A stretch of 64,000 bases of DNA from Kineothrix sp. IPX-CK (GCF_039134705.1 NZ_CP146256.1:3162001-3226000); one strand, 5' to 3'. Shown: positions 51,505 to 60,860, counted from the first letter of the stretch. Notes: generated by a model from the sequence alone, not told the origin. Made by a program: numbers and translations.

Positions 51505-52586
51505 TCGACGATGAGAGTTGGACCCGGGATGTCCTTCGTTATATCGGCAAATGGGACGAGTTGGGAATTGAAATCGTTGCGGAGGCTTCCGATGGTGAAT
51601 ATGGCCTGGAATTGGTCGTAAGCCTTAATCCGGATATTATTATATCTGACGTAAAAATGCCTAATATGAGTGGCTTGACCCTGGTTGATACATTACGTAA
51701 AAGAGACTGTCATGCTAAAGTAATATTCGTCAGCGGTTATGACGATTTCCAGTTCGTCAGAAATGCAGTACAATTACAGGCGACTGATTATTTATTAAAA
51801 CCAGTTAAACCAGAGGAGCTCAATGCCCAATTAGAACGCTGCGTCAAGGAATTAAGCCAGGAACAAGGCTCCGATAGTACAAAAGACTTAAGCCTGCAAG
51901 GAGTTTTACATGTCAACTGGTTTACGGACTACACCGATTTAAGGACCTCTATCTATGAATCCTTAAAAGCTAATAATTTAGATTTGTTACAGAAGAGAAT
52001 GGAAAGTCTGGAAGCTTTAGTTATACAGTCAGAGGGAGACAGTCCATCAAAAAATATTGCTATCTATATACATTTCGACTTCCATAACATGCTGCAAAAG
52101 TTTATCTCGGAATGCGGATATTCATTCAATAAAATCATGGATGAAAAAGCAAGTTCCTATGTCTTTTCAAGCAATTTTTCTTTTCATGAAATGATACAGT
52201 CTATAAGAGCTCTGTTTATCAAGGCTATTATGAAAATGGAACACCTCAAAAAAGAAAAGAACAAAATCGATATAAAACTAATATGTAAATACATAGAATC
52301 AAACTATACAGAAAATATATCCCTGGAAAAAACCGCAGAAAACTTTTATATCAGTAAGGAATATTTGAGCAAAGTATTGAAATCAGAAACCGGAGCCGGA
52401 TTCTCCGGCTATATTACCGGGCTAAGAATGAAAAAGGCAAAAGAACTTCTGCTTACGGATGTTGCAATCAAAGAAATCGCCGAGATGACCGGATATAAAG
52501 AACTAGGGCATTTTTATAAGGTATTTAAAAAGTATTATGGGATCACTCCCGGAGAAATGTTAAACAATATTAGGAATCAGGAATAA
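51474..52586 (+). CDS. Response regulator, YesN type (receiver plus AraC DNA-binding domain)
   Basis: This 370-residue protein has a receiver domain (ILIDDES at 9-15, phospho-acceptor Asp in IIISDVKMPN near 55-64, VSGYDD, and K in LLKPVKPEE) and a C-terminal AraC double helix-turn-helix (NISLEKTAENFYISKEYLSKVLK, then EIAEMTGYKELGHFYKVFKKYYGITPGE). It should activate the divergent CUT1/GH5 operon. Its 3' end overlaps the converging AraC gene by 17 bases. Confidence 0.94.
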   Translation: MRNGKYTTILIDDESWTRDVLRYIGKWDELGIEIVAEASDGEYGLELVVSLNPDIIISDVKMPNMSGLTLVDTLRKRDCHAKVIFVSGYDDFQFVRNAVQLQATDYLLKPVKPEELNAQLERCVKELSQEQGSDSTKDLSLQGVLHVNWFTDYTDLRTSIYESLKANNLDLLQKRMESLEALVIQSEGDSPSKNIAIYIHFDFHNMLQKFISECGYSFNKIMDEKASSYVFSSNFSFHEMIQSIRALFIKAIMKMEHLKKEKNKIDIKLICKYIESNYTENISLEKTAENFYISKEYLSKVLKSETGAGFSGYITGLRMKKAKELLLTDVAIKEIAEMTGYKELGHFYKVFKKYYGITPGEMLNNIRNQE

Positions 52587-53466
52587 TTCGCTCTAAGTTC
52601 AGATTATTACGGTATTCACGTGGTGTCATCCCATATTTCTGACGAAACAGTCTGTTAAAATAAGAAATCGTATTAAATCCATTGCTTATAGCAATTTCAG
52701 TTATGGAATGGTCTGTGTTCTCCAATTCTTCCAGGGCAGAAGACAATCGGTATGTATTGATATAATCAATACACGTCATATTGGTATACTTACGAAACAA
52801 CCGCATAAAGTGATATTCACTGAATTGGCAGACTTCTGCCAGTTCTTTAACGGAAATAGCTTCCCGGTAATTTTCCTGTATATAACCAATTCCCTGCTTT
52901 ACCTTTTCTAACACCTGTATATCCTGTTTTTTCTCTTTGCTTAACATTTCCGGTGTCAGTAGTTCTCCCATGAATTCGAAAAGGCATGCCTTTAACCTAA
53001 GTTCATATCCAAAGCCTTTTTTTGTATAGCATAACAGTATCTGTTCAAAAATCTTATTCAATTCTCCGTATCTGCTCTCCTCTTTCCTGACAATGACAGG
53101 GACTTTCCCCCGCTCTTCAAGCAGCGGATAAAAATAAGTCACTGCACAGGAATCCGGATAGGTTCCCCCAAGCATGTTGAGGTTAAATACAAAGCTGTCC
53201 GAGCACATTGTTTTCCCTTCCCTCTGTTCTATACCGTGCAAGGTAAATGGCAGCAATACCAGAAAATCCTGTTCGTTAAGGAGATATTGCTCCGATTGAA
53301 TATAATATGTGACTGTCCCCTCCCGAATTCTGGTTATCTCGATCTCTTCATGCCAATGTACCGGCAGAACTGTAAAATCTTGAGGGACATGGCAGAGGTA
53401 ATATCCTAAAGGCATAGACAGTGTTCCATGGAGCGTTTTCTCTTTTAAGTCATATCGTTTTTCCAT
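52570..53466 (-). CDS. AraC family transcriptional regulator (cupin sensor)
   Basis: The 298-residue protein has an N-terminal cupin-like sensor (HWHEEIEITRIREGTVTYYIQSEQYLLNEQDFLVLLP, with the metal-like HWHEEIE) and a C-terminal AraC domain (SVKELAEVCQFSEYHFMRLFRKYTN, then EIAISNGFNTISYFNRLFRQKYGMTPREYR). It is divergent from the GH31 gene and likely controls it. The start is the second of two adjacent ATGs, four bases after GGAG; the first is too close. Confidence 0.9.
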   Translation of the reverse strand: MEKRYDLKEKTLHGTLSMPLGYYLCHVPQDFTVLPVHWHEEIEITRIREGTVTYYIQSEQYLLNEQDFLVLLPFTLHGIEQREGKTMCSDSFVFNLNMLGGTYPDSCAVTYFYPLLEERGKVPVIVRKEESRYGELNKIFEQILLCYTKKGFGYELRLKACLFEFMGELLTPEMLSKEKKQDIQVLEKVKQGIGYIQENYREAISVKELAEVCQFSEYHFMRLFRKYTNMTCIDYINTYRLSSALEELENTDHSITEIAISNGFNTISYFNRLFRQKYGMTPREYRNNLNLERIIPDS

Positions 53467-53482
53467 CATTCTCCAATCATAC

Positions 53483-53522
53483 CATCGTTTGACGAGGTCG
53501 TATATGACCTTGCCAAACGATG
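53483..53522. repeat. Interrupted inverted repeat upstream of the AraC gene
   Basis: CATCGTTTG (53483-53491) pairs with CAAACGATG (53514-53522), and an inner AGGTC (53495-53499) pairs with GACCT (53506-53510) around a 6-base loop. It is placed in the AraC leader, between the two divergent genes, and may be an operator or an RNA stem. Confidence 0.5.
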
Positions 53523-53529
53523 ATAGCAG

Positions 53530-53611
53530 TATTGTGTTAGAACATGTTGCAATACTATTATTTTTTTTGTACAGGTAGTATTATAATAGCATAAAAATAC
53601 TATTTATAGAA
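53530..53611 (+). promoter_or_regulatory. Candidate activator-dependent promoter of the GH31 gene
   Basis: A TATAAT is present near 53582-53587 without a good -35 hexamer. Around it are the related words AATACTATTA, TAGTATTATA and AATACTATTT, in direct and inverted orientation, as might be expected for AraC half-sites. GGAG lies six bases before the ATG at 53622. Confidence 0.4.
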
Positions 53612-53621
53612 GGAGTTACCT

Positions 53622-55679
53622 ATGATTCGTAAATTTACTTTTGGAAATCCCCTTTCCACAGATGCTGTTATCGCCACTATCCCCTCCAGCATGGATGCGC
53701 TGCCATATTTTACCTCGCCAGAGACTGGTTCCTTTTTGTACAAGATGGAGGAGGATACACTGATTTACGGTCTCGGTGAAGCCGTTCGCGGAATCAATAA
53801 AAGAGGATGGATTTATGAAAGCTATGCCTCCGATGACTGTAATCACGCAGAAAACAAGCGTTCCTTATATGGAGTTCATAATTTTCTTATAATTGATGGA
53901 AAAAAAGATTTGTTCGGTGTCTTTTTTGACTATCCGGCACGCCTTACCTTTGATATCGGTTACACTTCATCCAATCGGTTAGTTATTACCCCCCAAGACA
54001 ATAATCTCGATATATACCTTATTGAATCCGACGATATTAATGATATCGTTACACAGTTCCGCCAACTAATTGGCCAAAGCTATATCGCACCTAAATGGGC
54101 CCTGGGTTATGGCCAGAGCCGCTGGGGATATAAGAATGCGGAGGATATCCGCACTGTAGTCCGCAGACACCGGGAAGAACATTTGCCGCTCGACAGCGTA
54201 TATATGGACATCGATTACATGGATAATTATAAGGACTTTACCGTGAACGAAAACCGCTTTCCTGATTTTCCTTCCTTTGTAGAAGAAATGAAGCGGGAAA
54301 AAATTCATTTGGTTCCCATCATTGACGCCGGAGTCAAAATAGAAGAGGGATATTCCGTATATGAAGAGGGTGTCCATAATAACTATTTCTGCAAAAAAGA
54401 GGATGGTACTGATTTTACGGCAGCCGTTTGGCCCGGACACGTCTGTTTCCCCGACTTTTTAAATCCTGCAGCAAGACGCTGGTTCGGTCTGCAGTATAAC
54501 ACCTTATTAAAGCAAGGCATTGATGGTTTCTGGAACGATATGAATGAACCGGCTATTTTTTATACCCCGGAACGCCTTACGAATACGCTAAAAGAGTTGG
54601 GCGATTACTGCGGACGAAATTTAGGGGTAGATGATTTTTTCGAGCTGAAAGGCAAAATGGAAGGCCTTTCTAATGCAGACGAAGATTATCGTTCTTTTTA
54701 TCATAATGCAGACGGGAAATTACTCCGTCACGATAAGGTGCATAATTTGTATGGATACAATATGACCCGCTCAGCTTCCGAAGCCTTTGAAGAATTACTC
54801 CCCGAAAAACGTATCCTTATTTTTTCACGTTCCTCCTATGTAGGGATGCACCGTTACGGAGGCATCTGGACGGGTGATAATATGTCCATCTGGGGACATG
54901 TTCTTTTGAATCTAAAGATGCTTCCCTCTTTGAATATGTGTGGATTTTTATATACCGGCGCTGATTTGGGCGGTTTTGGGGAAAACACTACAGAAGATTT
55001 ACTTTTACGCTTTCTTGCACTCGGCATATTTACTCCTCTTATGCGAAATCATTCCGCATTGGGTACAAGGGAACAGGAAGTATATCAATTTGAAAAATCA
55101 GATGTCTTCCGCAATCTTTTAATGATTCGCTACGGACTGCTTCCGTATCTTTACAGCGAATATGTAAAGGCTTCCTTAAAAAACAAAATGCTCTTCAGAC
55201 CGCTGCGGTTTGTCTATCCGAAGGATTCACGTGCCGCACAGATTGAAGACCAGCTTATGCTTTCTGATGAGTTGATGATAGCACCTGTATATGAACAAAA
55301 TGTTAGCGGACGTTACGTTTATTTGCCTGAAAATATGCGCATGATACGCATGAGAAGCCTGAAGGATTATGATACCGAGCTATTACCCGCCGGGGACCAC
55401 TATGTAACAATTCCTTTGGATACGGTTGTTTTCTTTCTGCGCCCTAATTGTATTATCCCTTTGTCAGACGGAGGGGAGAATATTACAGAAATATCCGGCA
55501 TATCCCTGAAACTTTTGGGTTATGTAACAGATACGGCTTCCTACGATTATTATGATGATAACGGATATGAAAAGGATTATGGCGATCCAGCACACTATAA
55601 TACCATCCGAGTAACCGCCAGCGGAAACACCAAGGTGACAGGCGAGCGCCGTCTGGAGCTGTCTATCGCTTCGATCTGA
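53622..55679 (+). CDS. GH31 family alpha-glucosidase
   Basis: The 685-residue enzyme has the GH31 nucleophile D306 in GFWNDMNEPAIF, the alpha-glucosidase-type motif, and acid/base D419 in GIWTGDN. An N-terminal beta-sandwich (about 1-155) precedes the barrel. WNDMNE distinguishes it from the KTDGGE type encoded at 9055-10926, so the two GH31 enzymes belong to different subgroups. No signal peptide; cytoplasmic. It likely cleaves glucose from alpha-gluco-oligosaccharides, possibly products of the GH66 enzyme. It stands alone next to its AraC regulator. Confidence 0.93.
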   Translation: MIRKFTFGNPLSTDAVIATIPSSMDALPYFTSPETGSFLYKMEEDTLIYGLGEAVRGINKRGWIYESYASDDCNHAENKRSLYGVHNFLIIDGKKDLFGVFFDYPARLTFDIGYTSSNRLVITPQDNNLDIYLIESDDINDIVTQFRQLIGQSYIAPKWALGYGQSRWGYKNAEDIRTVVRRHREEHLPLDSVYMDIDYMDNYKDFTVNENRFPDFPSFVEEMKREKIHLVPIIDAGVKIEEGYSVYEEGVHNNYFCKKEDGTDFTAAVWPGHVCFPDFLNPAARRWFGLQYNTLLKQGIDGFWNDMNEPAIFYTPERLTNTLKELGDYCGRNLGVDDFFELKGKMEGLSNADEDYRSFYHNADGKLLRHDKVHNLYGYNMTRSASEAFEELLPEKRILIFSRSSYVGMHRYGGIWTGDNMSIWGHVLLNLKMLPSLNMCGFLYTGADLGGFGENTTEDLLLRFLALGIFTPLMRNHSALGTREQEVYQFEKSDVFRNLLMIRYGLLPYLYSEYVKASLKNKMLFRPLRFVYPKDSRAAQIEDQLMLSDELMIAPVYEQNVSGRYVYLPENMRMIRMRSLKDYDTELLPAGDHYVTIPLDTVVFFLRPNCIIPLSDGGENITEISGISLKLLGYVTDTASYDYYDDNGYEKDYGDPAHYNTIRVTASGNTKVTGERRLELSIASI

Positions 55680-55719
55680 TAAGTCAATATCTAATTCTAA
55701 ACAGAACAGCAAATATATT

Positions 55720-55783
55720 GGAACAAAAGTGTGCTCCGCACACTCTCGCGACCAAGAACTTCCGTAAGCACAGCTTTTGTTCC
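55720..55783. repeat. Long interrupted inverted repeat downstream of GH31
   Basis: GGAACAAAAG plus GTGC (55720-55734) pairs with GCAC plus CTTTTGTTCC (55766-55783) around a GC-rich centre. It is in the 259-bp gap between converging genes and is followed by two more hairpins (see 55822-55895). Confidence 0.5.
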
Positions 55784-55821
55784 GCGCGCCAAGCTGCGCA
55801 TCCTGCCCGAAGGGCTTTTAT

Positions 55822-55895
55822 CTTATAGGACGTACTTTCCTATAAGGATAAACAGGGAATACGGGGCTGCTCTCAATACGCAGCCCCGCATTCCC
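55822..55895. terminator. Two stem-loops between converging GH31 and GH66 genes
   Basis: CTTATAGGA/TCCTATAAG forms a stem at 55822-55846, and GGGAATACGGGGCTGC pairs with GCAGCCCCGCATTCCC at 55855-55895, a strong 16-bp stem with one mismatch. No T tract follows on either strand, but the structure probably limits readthrough. Confidence 0.55.
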
Positions 55896-55938
55896 GGTCA
55901 ATAATTTGGTTCCCCGAACAGCTTCAGACCTGATGTTT

Positions 55939-57597
55939 TTATAAACGAATCACAACAAACTCCCAAACAGCAAGAGAGGCAACCGTAAATTCAACAAACC
56001 TTCCTTTTTCAGTTTCTCTATAGCAGTATGAAACCGGGTACATAGAGGCATCCTCCCAGTCTGGGCTGGCCGCAAAAATTCCTTTGACCTCTCCATCTAC
56101 ATGTACGGTAAACAAAAGTTCCTTTTGCAGTTCGGGTTCTTCTTTTCCCTTATTCCAGTAATCCTCCTTGCATCCGCAAAGATTTATCAGGCTGATTGTC
56201 TTATATTTTGCGTTCTCTCTAACTGTAAGCCAGATCTTATCCGTCTCTGCATAACTGCTCCAATTTGAAAATCCGCACTGGTACTCATAATTATCCCAAC
56301 CTATGTGAGTCATCGTAACATCCTCTAAACTCCTGTCATAAAATAACTCCATGTATCTTATCATGAAATCATAATAATGGCGCATTTTATGGCTTTGCTC
56401 ATCGGTCAGATAAGAATAATCACTATAATAGCCTTGTGTCAAGACTGCGTTTTCTTCTCCCAGGAGCAGATGATACGCTCCGTTTGAGACAATAGCTGCC
56501 ATCAGTATATATGCCGCAAATCCTGCTCTTTCCTGACTGTCCAGACGAAAAGGTTCCAGATATGCTGCTAAAATAACCGGCAGATCTTTGGTATTTACTT
56601 TCTGCGCTTCCCTTATAATCTGCTTGATATGAAAATATCTCTCATAAGGACTCCATACTTCGACATAAATTGCCTGTAAATCTGCTTTCGCAACCGTATC
56701 CACCGGCCAATTTCCCACATTATTAAAAACCAGATAATTATCTTTTTCCACTTCGTTCAGACTTTTTTTTGCAGAGTTAATCAGAGAAGCAAATTCATTT
56801 TTCAAATATATCAATTCCTGTGTCCCATTATATCTGGAGTATGCAGTTTTCGGAAACCCGTAAGTATCCATATGAATTCCTGAGAATCCGACTTCTTCTA
56901 CCGCCTTACGGTATTCATTTACAATATGCCTGTGCCATGGACATTTCTTCGTAATATTCATAATATAAAAAACATCAATAAACCGGAACACTTCCCCTGC
57001 ACTCGTATAAAAAGCCCAGTCTGGATGCTTCTCATAAAAATCGCCGGACGCCGCATAAACTGCTCCATAAGCCATCGGTTTCATGCCATATTTTTTCGCT
57101 GCCGCAATTTTTTCTTTTACGGTATCCATCGATATCTTCTTTCCCATCATATCCGTATAGTTTTCTTCTTCTGAAACAAGATTGTCATGTCGATATGACC
57201 AATCATAAAACTGTACCATATTAATATGAAATTTTCTCAAATTAGATATATCCTCTTCTGATTTTCCATCCTCCTTCGTAAAATCACTTAAAAAACCATA
57301 CCTCAGCGATTTGGAAGGATGTGCTACCACATCAAAGGCGGTGGAACACAATAATTTTTCTTTTTTCCACAACTGGACGCCAAACCCCGATACTTTTTCC
57401 TGATAGCTTCCTATCTTGACATAGGCTGTATGTGACCGTCCCGAAATATTCAAAACAACTTTTTGGGTCAAAATACAATCTTCCAAATGAAAAACTTTCA
57501 GCGTAACTTCCTCAGCTTGTAAACTCTTAGTTTCAATGGCTATGTTCACTTCCTCATCTGTCAGATATTGTGCTTTGACCGGATAAATATCATACAT
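55939..57597 (-). CDS. GH66 family dextranase-like glycoside hydrolase, intracellular
   Basis: The 552-residue protein fits GH66 (dextranases and cycloisomaltooligosaccharide glucanotransferases). An N-terminal beta domain (about 1-95) precedes a barrel with the NMVQFYDWSYRHD segment, nucleophile D244 in GIHMDTYGF and acid/base E313 in YVEVWSP (numbered from the ATG at 57597). Known GH66 enzymes are mostly secreted; this one has no signal peptide and lacks carbohydrate-binding modules, implying cleavage of imported alpha-1,6-gluco-oligosaccharides. An ATG two codons upstream (57603) is too close to AGGA. It is the last gene of a CUT1 operon. Confidence 0.85.
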   Translation of the reverse strand: MYDIYPVKAQYLTDEEVNIAIETKSLQAEEVTLKVFHLEDCILTQKVVLNISGRSHTAYVKIGSYQEKVSGFGVQLWKKEKLLCSTAFDVVAHPSKSLRYGFLSDFTKEDGKSEEDISNLRKFHINMVQFYDWSYRHDNLVSEEENYTDMMGKKISMDTVKEKIAAAKKYGMKPMAYGAVYAASGDFYEKHPDWAFYTSAGEVFRFIDVFYIMNITKKCPWHRHIVNEYRKAVEEVGFSGIHMDTYGFPKTAYSRYNGTQELIYLKNEFASLINSAKKSLNEVEKDNYLVFNNVGNWPVDTVAKADLQAIYVEVWSPYERYFHIKQIIREAQKVNTKDLPVILAAYLEPFRLDSQERAGFAAYILMAAIVSNGAYHLLLGEENAVLTQGYYSDYSYLTDEQSHKMRHYYDFMIRYMELFYDRSLEDVTMTHIGWDNYEYQCGFSNWSSYAETDKIWLTVRENAKYKTISLINLCGCKEDYWNKGKEEPELQKELLFTVHVDGEVKGIFAASPDWEDASMYPVSYCYRETEKGRFVEFTVASLAVWEFVVIRL

Positions 57598-57653
57598 TTG
57601 CATTTTCCTGTCTTTTTCCTTTCAATCAATTACCGCCTCTGCAGCTTCTATAT

Positions 57654-58478
57654 CTATCCTTTTAACGCACCTTCTGTAAGCCCCTTCATTAAATTTTTCT
57701 GGAAAATCAGGAATGCGGTAACCACAGGTATAATTGCTATTACAGCAGTTGCTGCCATTAAGTTCCACTTCGCTCCTGCAAATTGCTGAAAATATACCGA
57801 TAATGCTTGCGGAACATTATGTTTGCTGCTGTCCTGCAAGAAAAACACCGCCTGTGAGTAATTGTTCCATATCCCGAAACCATTTAGTATAACCACCGCT
57901 GAAATAGAAGGCTTCAAAAGCGGAAAAATAATCCTCCAAAATACTTTCGTGTAAGAACAGCCGTCAATGATTGCTGCTTCCTCTATTTCTTTAGGAAGCG
58001 ACCTGACGAATCCCGTAAACACAAACACTGCCTGCGGAAGGGCCAGCGTAGCACAAACACATGCCATTCCCCATAACGTATTTACCGCTTTTATCTTTAT
58101 CATTAAGGTATACAGAGGAACTGTATTAATAATGCCCGGAATCATCATACAACCCAGCAGGATACTATAAATGAGCATATTTATTTTATTCCCGAAGCGC
58201 GCTATCGCATATCCTGCCATTGCAGCCAATGCCACAATTAAAACAACGGATACGATGGTAATGATCCCTGAATTAATCATTGCCCGTCCGATATTTGATT
58301 TATGCCACCCCTCCACAAAGTTTTTAAAATAAAAATCCGGAATAAACATATTTCCTTCGTAAAAATTTCGCTTTGGTGTATTTAAGGATAGAATCAGCAA
58401 CACCAGAAACGGAGTCAGGCATGCCCCGCAAACAAACGCAATTAATAGATATCTGATTAGTAAATATAATTTTTTCAC
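57654..58478 (-). CDS. Sugar ABC transporter permease, MalG type (CUT1)
   Basis: This 274-residue membrane protein has six helices, the EAA loop EEAAIIDGCSYTKVFWRIIFPLLKP and the C-terminal KGLTEGALKG tail. AGGAGG lies four bases before a GTG at 58478 (VKKLYLLIRY); a TTG at 58496 lies upstream of that ribosome site and is rejected. It is followed by the GH66 gene after 56 bases. No ATPase in the operon. Confidence 0.9.
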   Translation of the reverse strand: MKKLYLLIRYLLIAFVCGACLTPFLVLLILSLNTPKRNFYEGNMFIPDFYFKNFVEGWHKSNIGRAMINSGIITIVSVVLIVALAAMAGYAIARFGNKINMLIYSILLGCMMIPGIINTVPLYTLMIKIKAVNTLWGMACVCATLALPQAVFVFTGFVRSLPKEIEEAAIIDGCSYTKVFWRIIFPLLKPSISAVVILNGFGIWNNYSQAVFFLQDSSKHNVPQALSVYFQQFAGAKWNLMAATAVIAIIPVVTAFLIFQKNLMKGLTEGALKG

Positions 58479-58516
58479 ACTGCCTCCTAACTTCAAATCC
58501 GTACTTAATTATAGTC

Positions 58517-59383
58517 TTATTCGCTCTTTTCCTTTGTTAGCCGCAGAGCAATCACAACCGGTACAAGAATAATGAAAAACATGATAATCGCCACTGCCGT
58601 CGAGTATCCTGTTTTGCTTCCATAACACATGCGCATAATATATATGCTTAAAGTCTCCGTATTATAGCCGGGTCCTCCTCCTGTCAAGGACATCACAATA
58701 TCAAATACGGAAAGGGAGCCAATAATGTTTGTTACAACATTAATTCTAATAGATGGTCCCAGAAGCGGCAGCGTTATATAGCGGAAACTTTGCTGCCCCG
58801 TTGCCCCGTCTATTTGTGCCGACTCATACAAATCCGCCGGAATACTTTGCAGTCCCGCCAGATAAATAACCATTGTCATCCCCGCATATTGCCAGACATT
58901 TACCAAAATGAGAACCAGCATTGCCGTCCAATAACTTCCCAGCCAATTACCGAATAATTCCGCCTTTCCTATCTTATCTAACGCATGGTAAACAAAGCCC
59001 CGGCCCGGCTGTAATAGCAGATACCAAATATATCCCATAATCAGCGGGCTGATGATCGCAGGCATATAAATAAACATTCTCGCCATAGATTTACCCCGGA
59101 ATTTACCATTCATAAGCAATGCATATCCAAGGCCTATGATATTCAGTAACGGGGCACTGCCTAACGCGAACAAGACTGTTGTCCTGATATCCGTCATTGC
59201 CCTTTTATCAGAAAAAAAACTGATAAAATTTTGAATCCCTATAAATTTCGCCGTTCTTATTCCGTCCCAATCCGTCAGACTCATTCCAATCCCTTTACAG
59301 AGAGGATAAAGAAAAAATACCGAAAAAAGAAAAAAGGCCGGAAATGCCATAAATGTATGTAATCCAATTTTTTTCTTTGTCAT
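58517..59383 (-). CDS. Sugar ABC transporter permease, MalF type (CUT1)
   Basis: The 288-residue membrane protein has the N-terminal FMAFPAFFLFSVFFLYPLCKGI helix, the MSLTDWDGI motif and the EAA loop YESAQIDGATGQQSFRYITLPLL near 190-212. TAGGAG precedes the ATG. It pairs with the downstream MalG-type permease. A stem-loop with a T tract lies between it and the binding-protein gene. Confidence 0.92.
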   Translation of the reverse strand: MTKKKIGLHTFMAFPAFFLFSVFFLYPLCKGIGMSLTDWDGIRTAKFIGIQNFISFFSDKRAMTDIRTTVLFALGSAPLLNIIGLGYALLMNGKFRGKSMARMFIYMPAIISPLIMGYIWYLLLQPGRGFVYHALDKIGKAELFGNWLGSYWTAMLVLILVNVWQYAGMTMVIYLAGLQSIPADLYESAQIDGATGQQSFRYITLPLLGPSIRINVVTNIIGSLSVFDIVMSLTGGGPGYNTETLSIYIMRMCYGSKTGYSTAVAIIMFFIILVPVVIALRLTKEKSE

Positions 59384-59435
59384 ACTGCTCCTAACCGTGC
59401 GCTGCCACTAAGCATATTTACTGTTTTTCTAAAAA

Positions 59436-59479
59436 CAGAGCTGCTGCATCCGCACTTTATTGCCGCTGCCACAGCTCTG
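59436..59479 (-). terminator. Stem-loop with T tract after the binding-protein gene (GH66 operon)
   Basis: CAGAGCTG and CAGCTCTG arms (59472-59479 and 59436-59443) close a 28-base loop; on the minus strand the stem is followed by TTTTT. It looks like a partial terminator that lowers permease relative to binding-protein expression. Confidence 0.6.
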
Positions 59480-59489
59480 CCTCTATTAT

Positions 59490-60860
59490 TTATTCAGATA
59501 CTACCATTCCATCGTCCCAGCTTTTTTCGTATGCTTTGGCAAATTCTTCGGCAGTATACTGTCCCGCCAGTAATTCCTGTACCATTCTTCCAGCATCATC
59601 TCCTGAAAATCCTGCCGGCTTTTCATTGGTAAATCCAATATTAACCGCTTCCTCCAATGCACTGTTTACTTCCGCTACAATCGTATCCGGCGCCCATTTT
59701 GCATCCACATCAGTAAAAGCACTCGGCGCTTTGGCTGCCTCACTATACTTCTGCTGATTTTCTGCAAGGAATAAAAAGTTAAGGAACTCAATCGCTTCTT
59801 CCTTATGTTCGGTTGTTGCCGAGATAGAATAACCGGAGTCCTCCGCGCTTAAAACTACCGGTTCGGAATCAGGCATATAGGCAGGATACGGCGCAAAGCC
59901 GATCTTATCCTGCATTTGCGGATTCGCTTCCAATATACTGGAAATAACCCACATTCCGTTACTTAGCATCGCTGCCTTGCCGGACACAAAGTCTTGAACA
60001 CAGTTATCGCTTGTCGCAGTCAGCACATCCTGATTGACCAGCCCTTTGCTCTGCAAATCGAGCATCTTCTGTCCAAATACCGCCATAGGCCCGTCTGCTT
60101 CCCCAAATCGAAGCTTTTCCTTGTCATTATCCAGCATTGCTTTTTTGGCTTCCACAGTTCCAAGCGTTGATTTCAAATAACCGTGGGGAATAAATTCGAT
60201 CAAATGTCCAAGATGCCATGCCTCGCTTCCAAAAATAAACCACGGTGTCACATCAGGTTTTTCTGTTTTGATCGTTTCTAACAGGACTTCAAAGTCGTCC
60301 CAGTTATCCGGCATCTCCAGTCCTAATTCATCAAAAATTTCTTTATTGTAAAAAAATCCTGCCATTGTCATATTCGTGCAAATTCGATATTGATTTCCTG
60401 TTTTGATGTCCGTACAAGCTTCTTTAATCGATGGAGAAAGTCTGCTCCACAATTCATCATACTCCGATAAATCCAGATACTTTCCTTCATCTACAAATCC
60501 CTGTTCATACGTTGTCATAATATCTGGTACTTCATCGGATGCAAATTTAATTTTAATGATATTGCTTGCATCCTTCTGATATTCCTGCGTAACTTCAATC
60601 CGATCCTGTGAGGCATTGAAATCATCTATGATTTCATTCATCACATCTATGGTTTCAATTTTTCCTGTGAAGAGTGTTAGTTTTACTTTTTCTGAAGAAT
60701 CCTCTTTTCCCACCTCTGTTTCAACGTTCTGCTCATTGGCCTGCTGATTTCCGTCTGTCTGATCTGTTGCCGGAACAGAATTGACCGAACCGCACCCGCT
60801 CAGACTTCCGAATGCCAGTACAATTCCCATTGTTAATGCTAATACTTTTTGCTTTTTCAT
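59490..60860 (-). CDS. Sugar ABC transporter substrate-binding lipoprotein
   Basis: This 456-residue protein starts MKKQKVLALTMGIVLAFGSLSGCGSV, a lipoprotein signal with lipobox LSGC, then an Asp/Gln/Glu-rich linker and a family 1 solute-binding domain. AAGGAGG stands before the ATG. It is the first gene of the operon ending in GH66, so isomalto-oligosaccharides are the likely ligand. It is divergent from the second YesM/YesN pair. Confidence 0.92.
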   Translation of the reverse strand: MKKQKVLALTMGIVLAFGSLSGCGSVNSVPATDQTDGNQQANEQNVETEVGKEDSSEKVKLTLFTGKIETIDVMNEIIDDFNASQDRIEVTQEYQKDASNIIKIKFASDEVPDIMTTYEQGFVDEGKYLDLSEYDELWSRLSPSIKEACTDIKTGNQYRICTNMTMAGFFYNKEIFDELGLEMPDNWDDFEVLLETIKTEKPDVTPWFIFGSEAWHLGHLIEFIPHGYLKSTLGTVEAKKAMLDNDKEKLRFGEADGPMAVFGQKMLDLQSKGLVNQDVLTATSDNCVQDFVSGKAAMLSNGMWVISSILEANPQMQDKIGFAPYPAYMPDSEPVVLSAEDSGYSISATTEHKEEAIEFLNFLFLAENQQKYSEAAKAPSAFTDVDAKWAPDTIVAEVNSALEEAVNIGFTNEKPAGFSGDDAGRMVQELLAGQYTAEEFAKAYEKSWDDGMVVSE

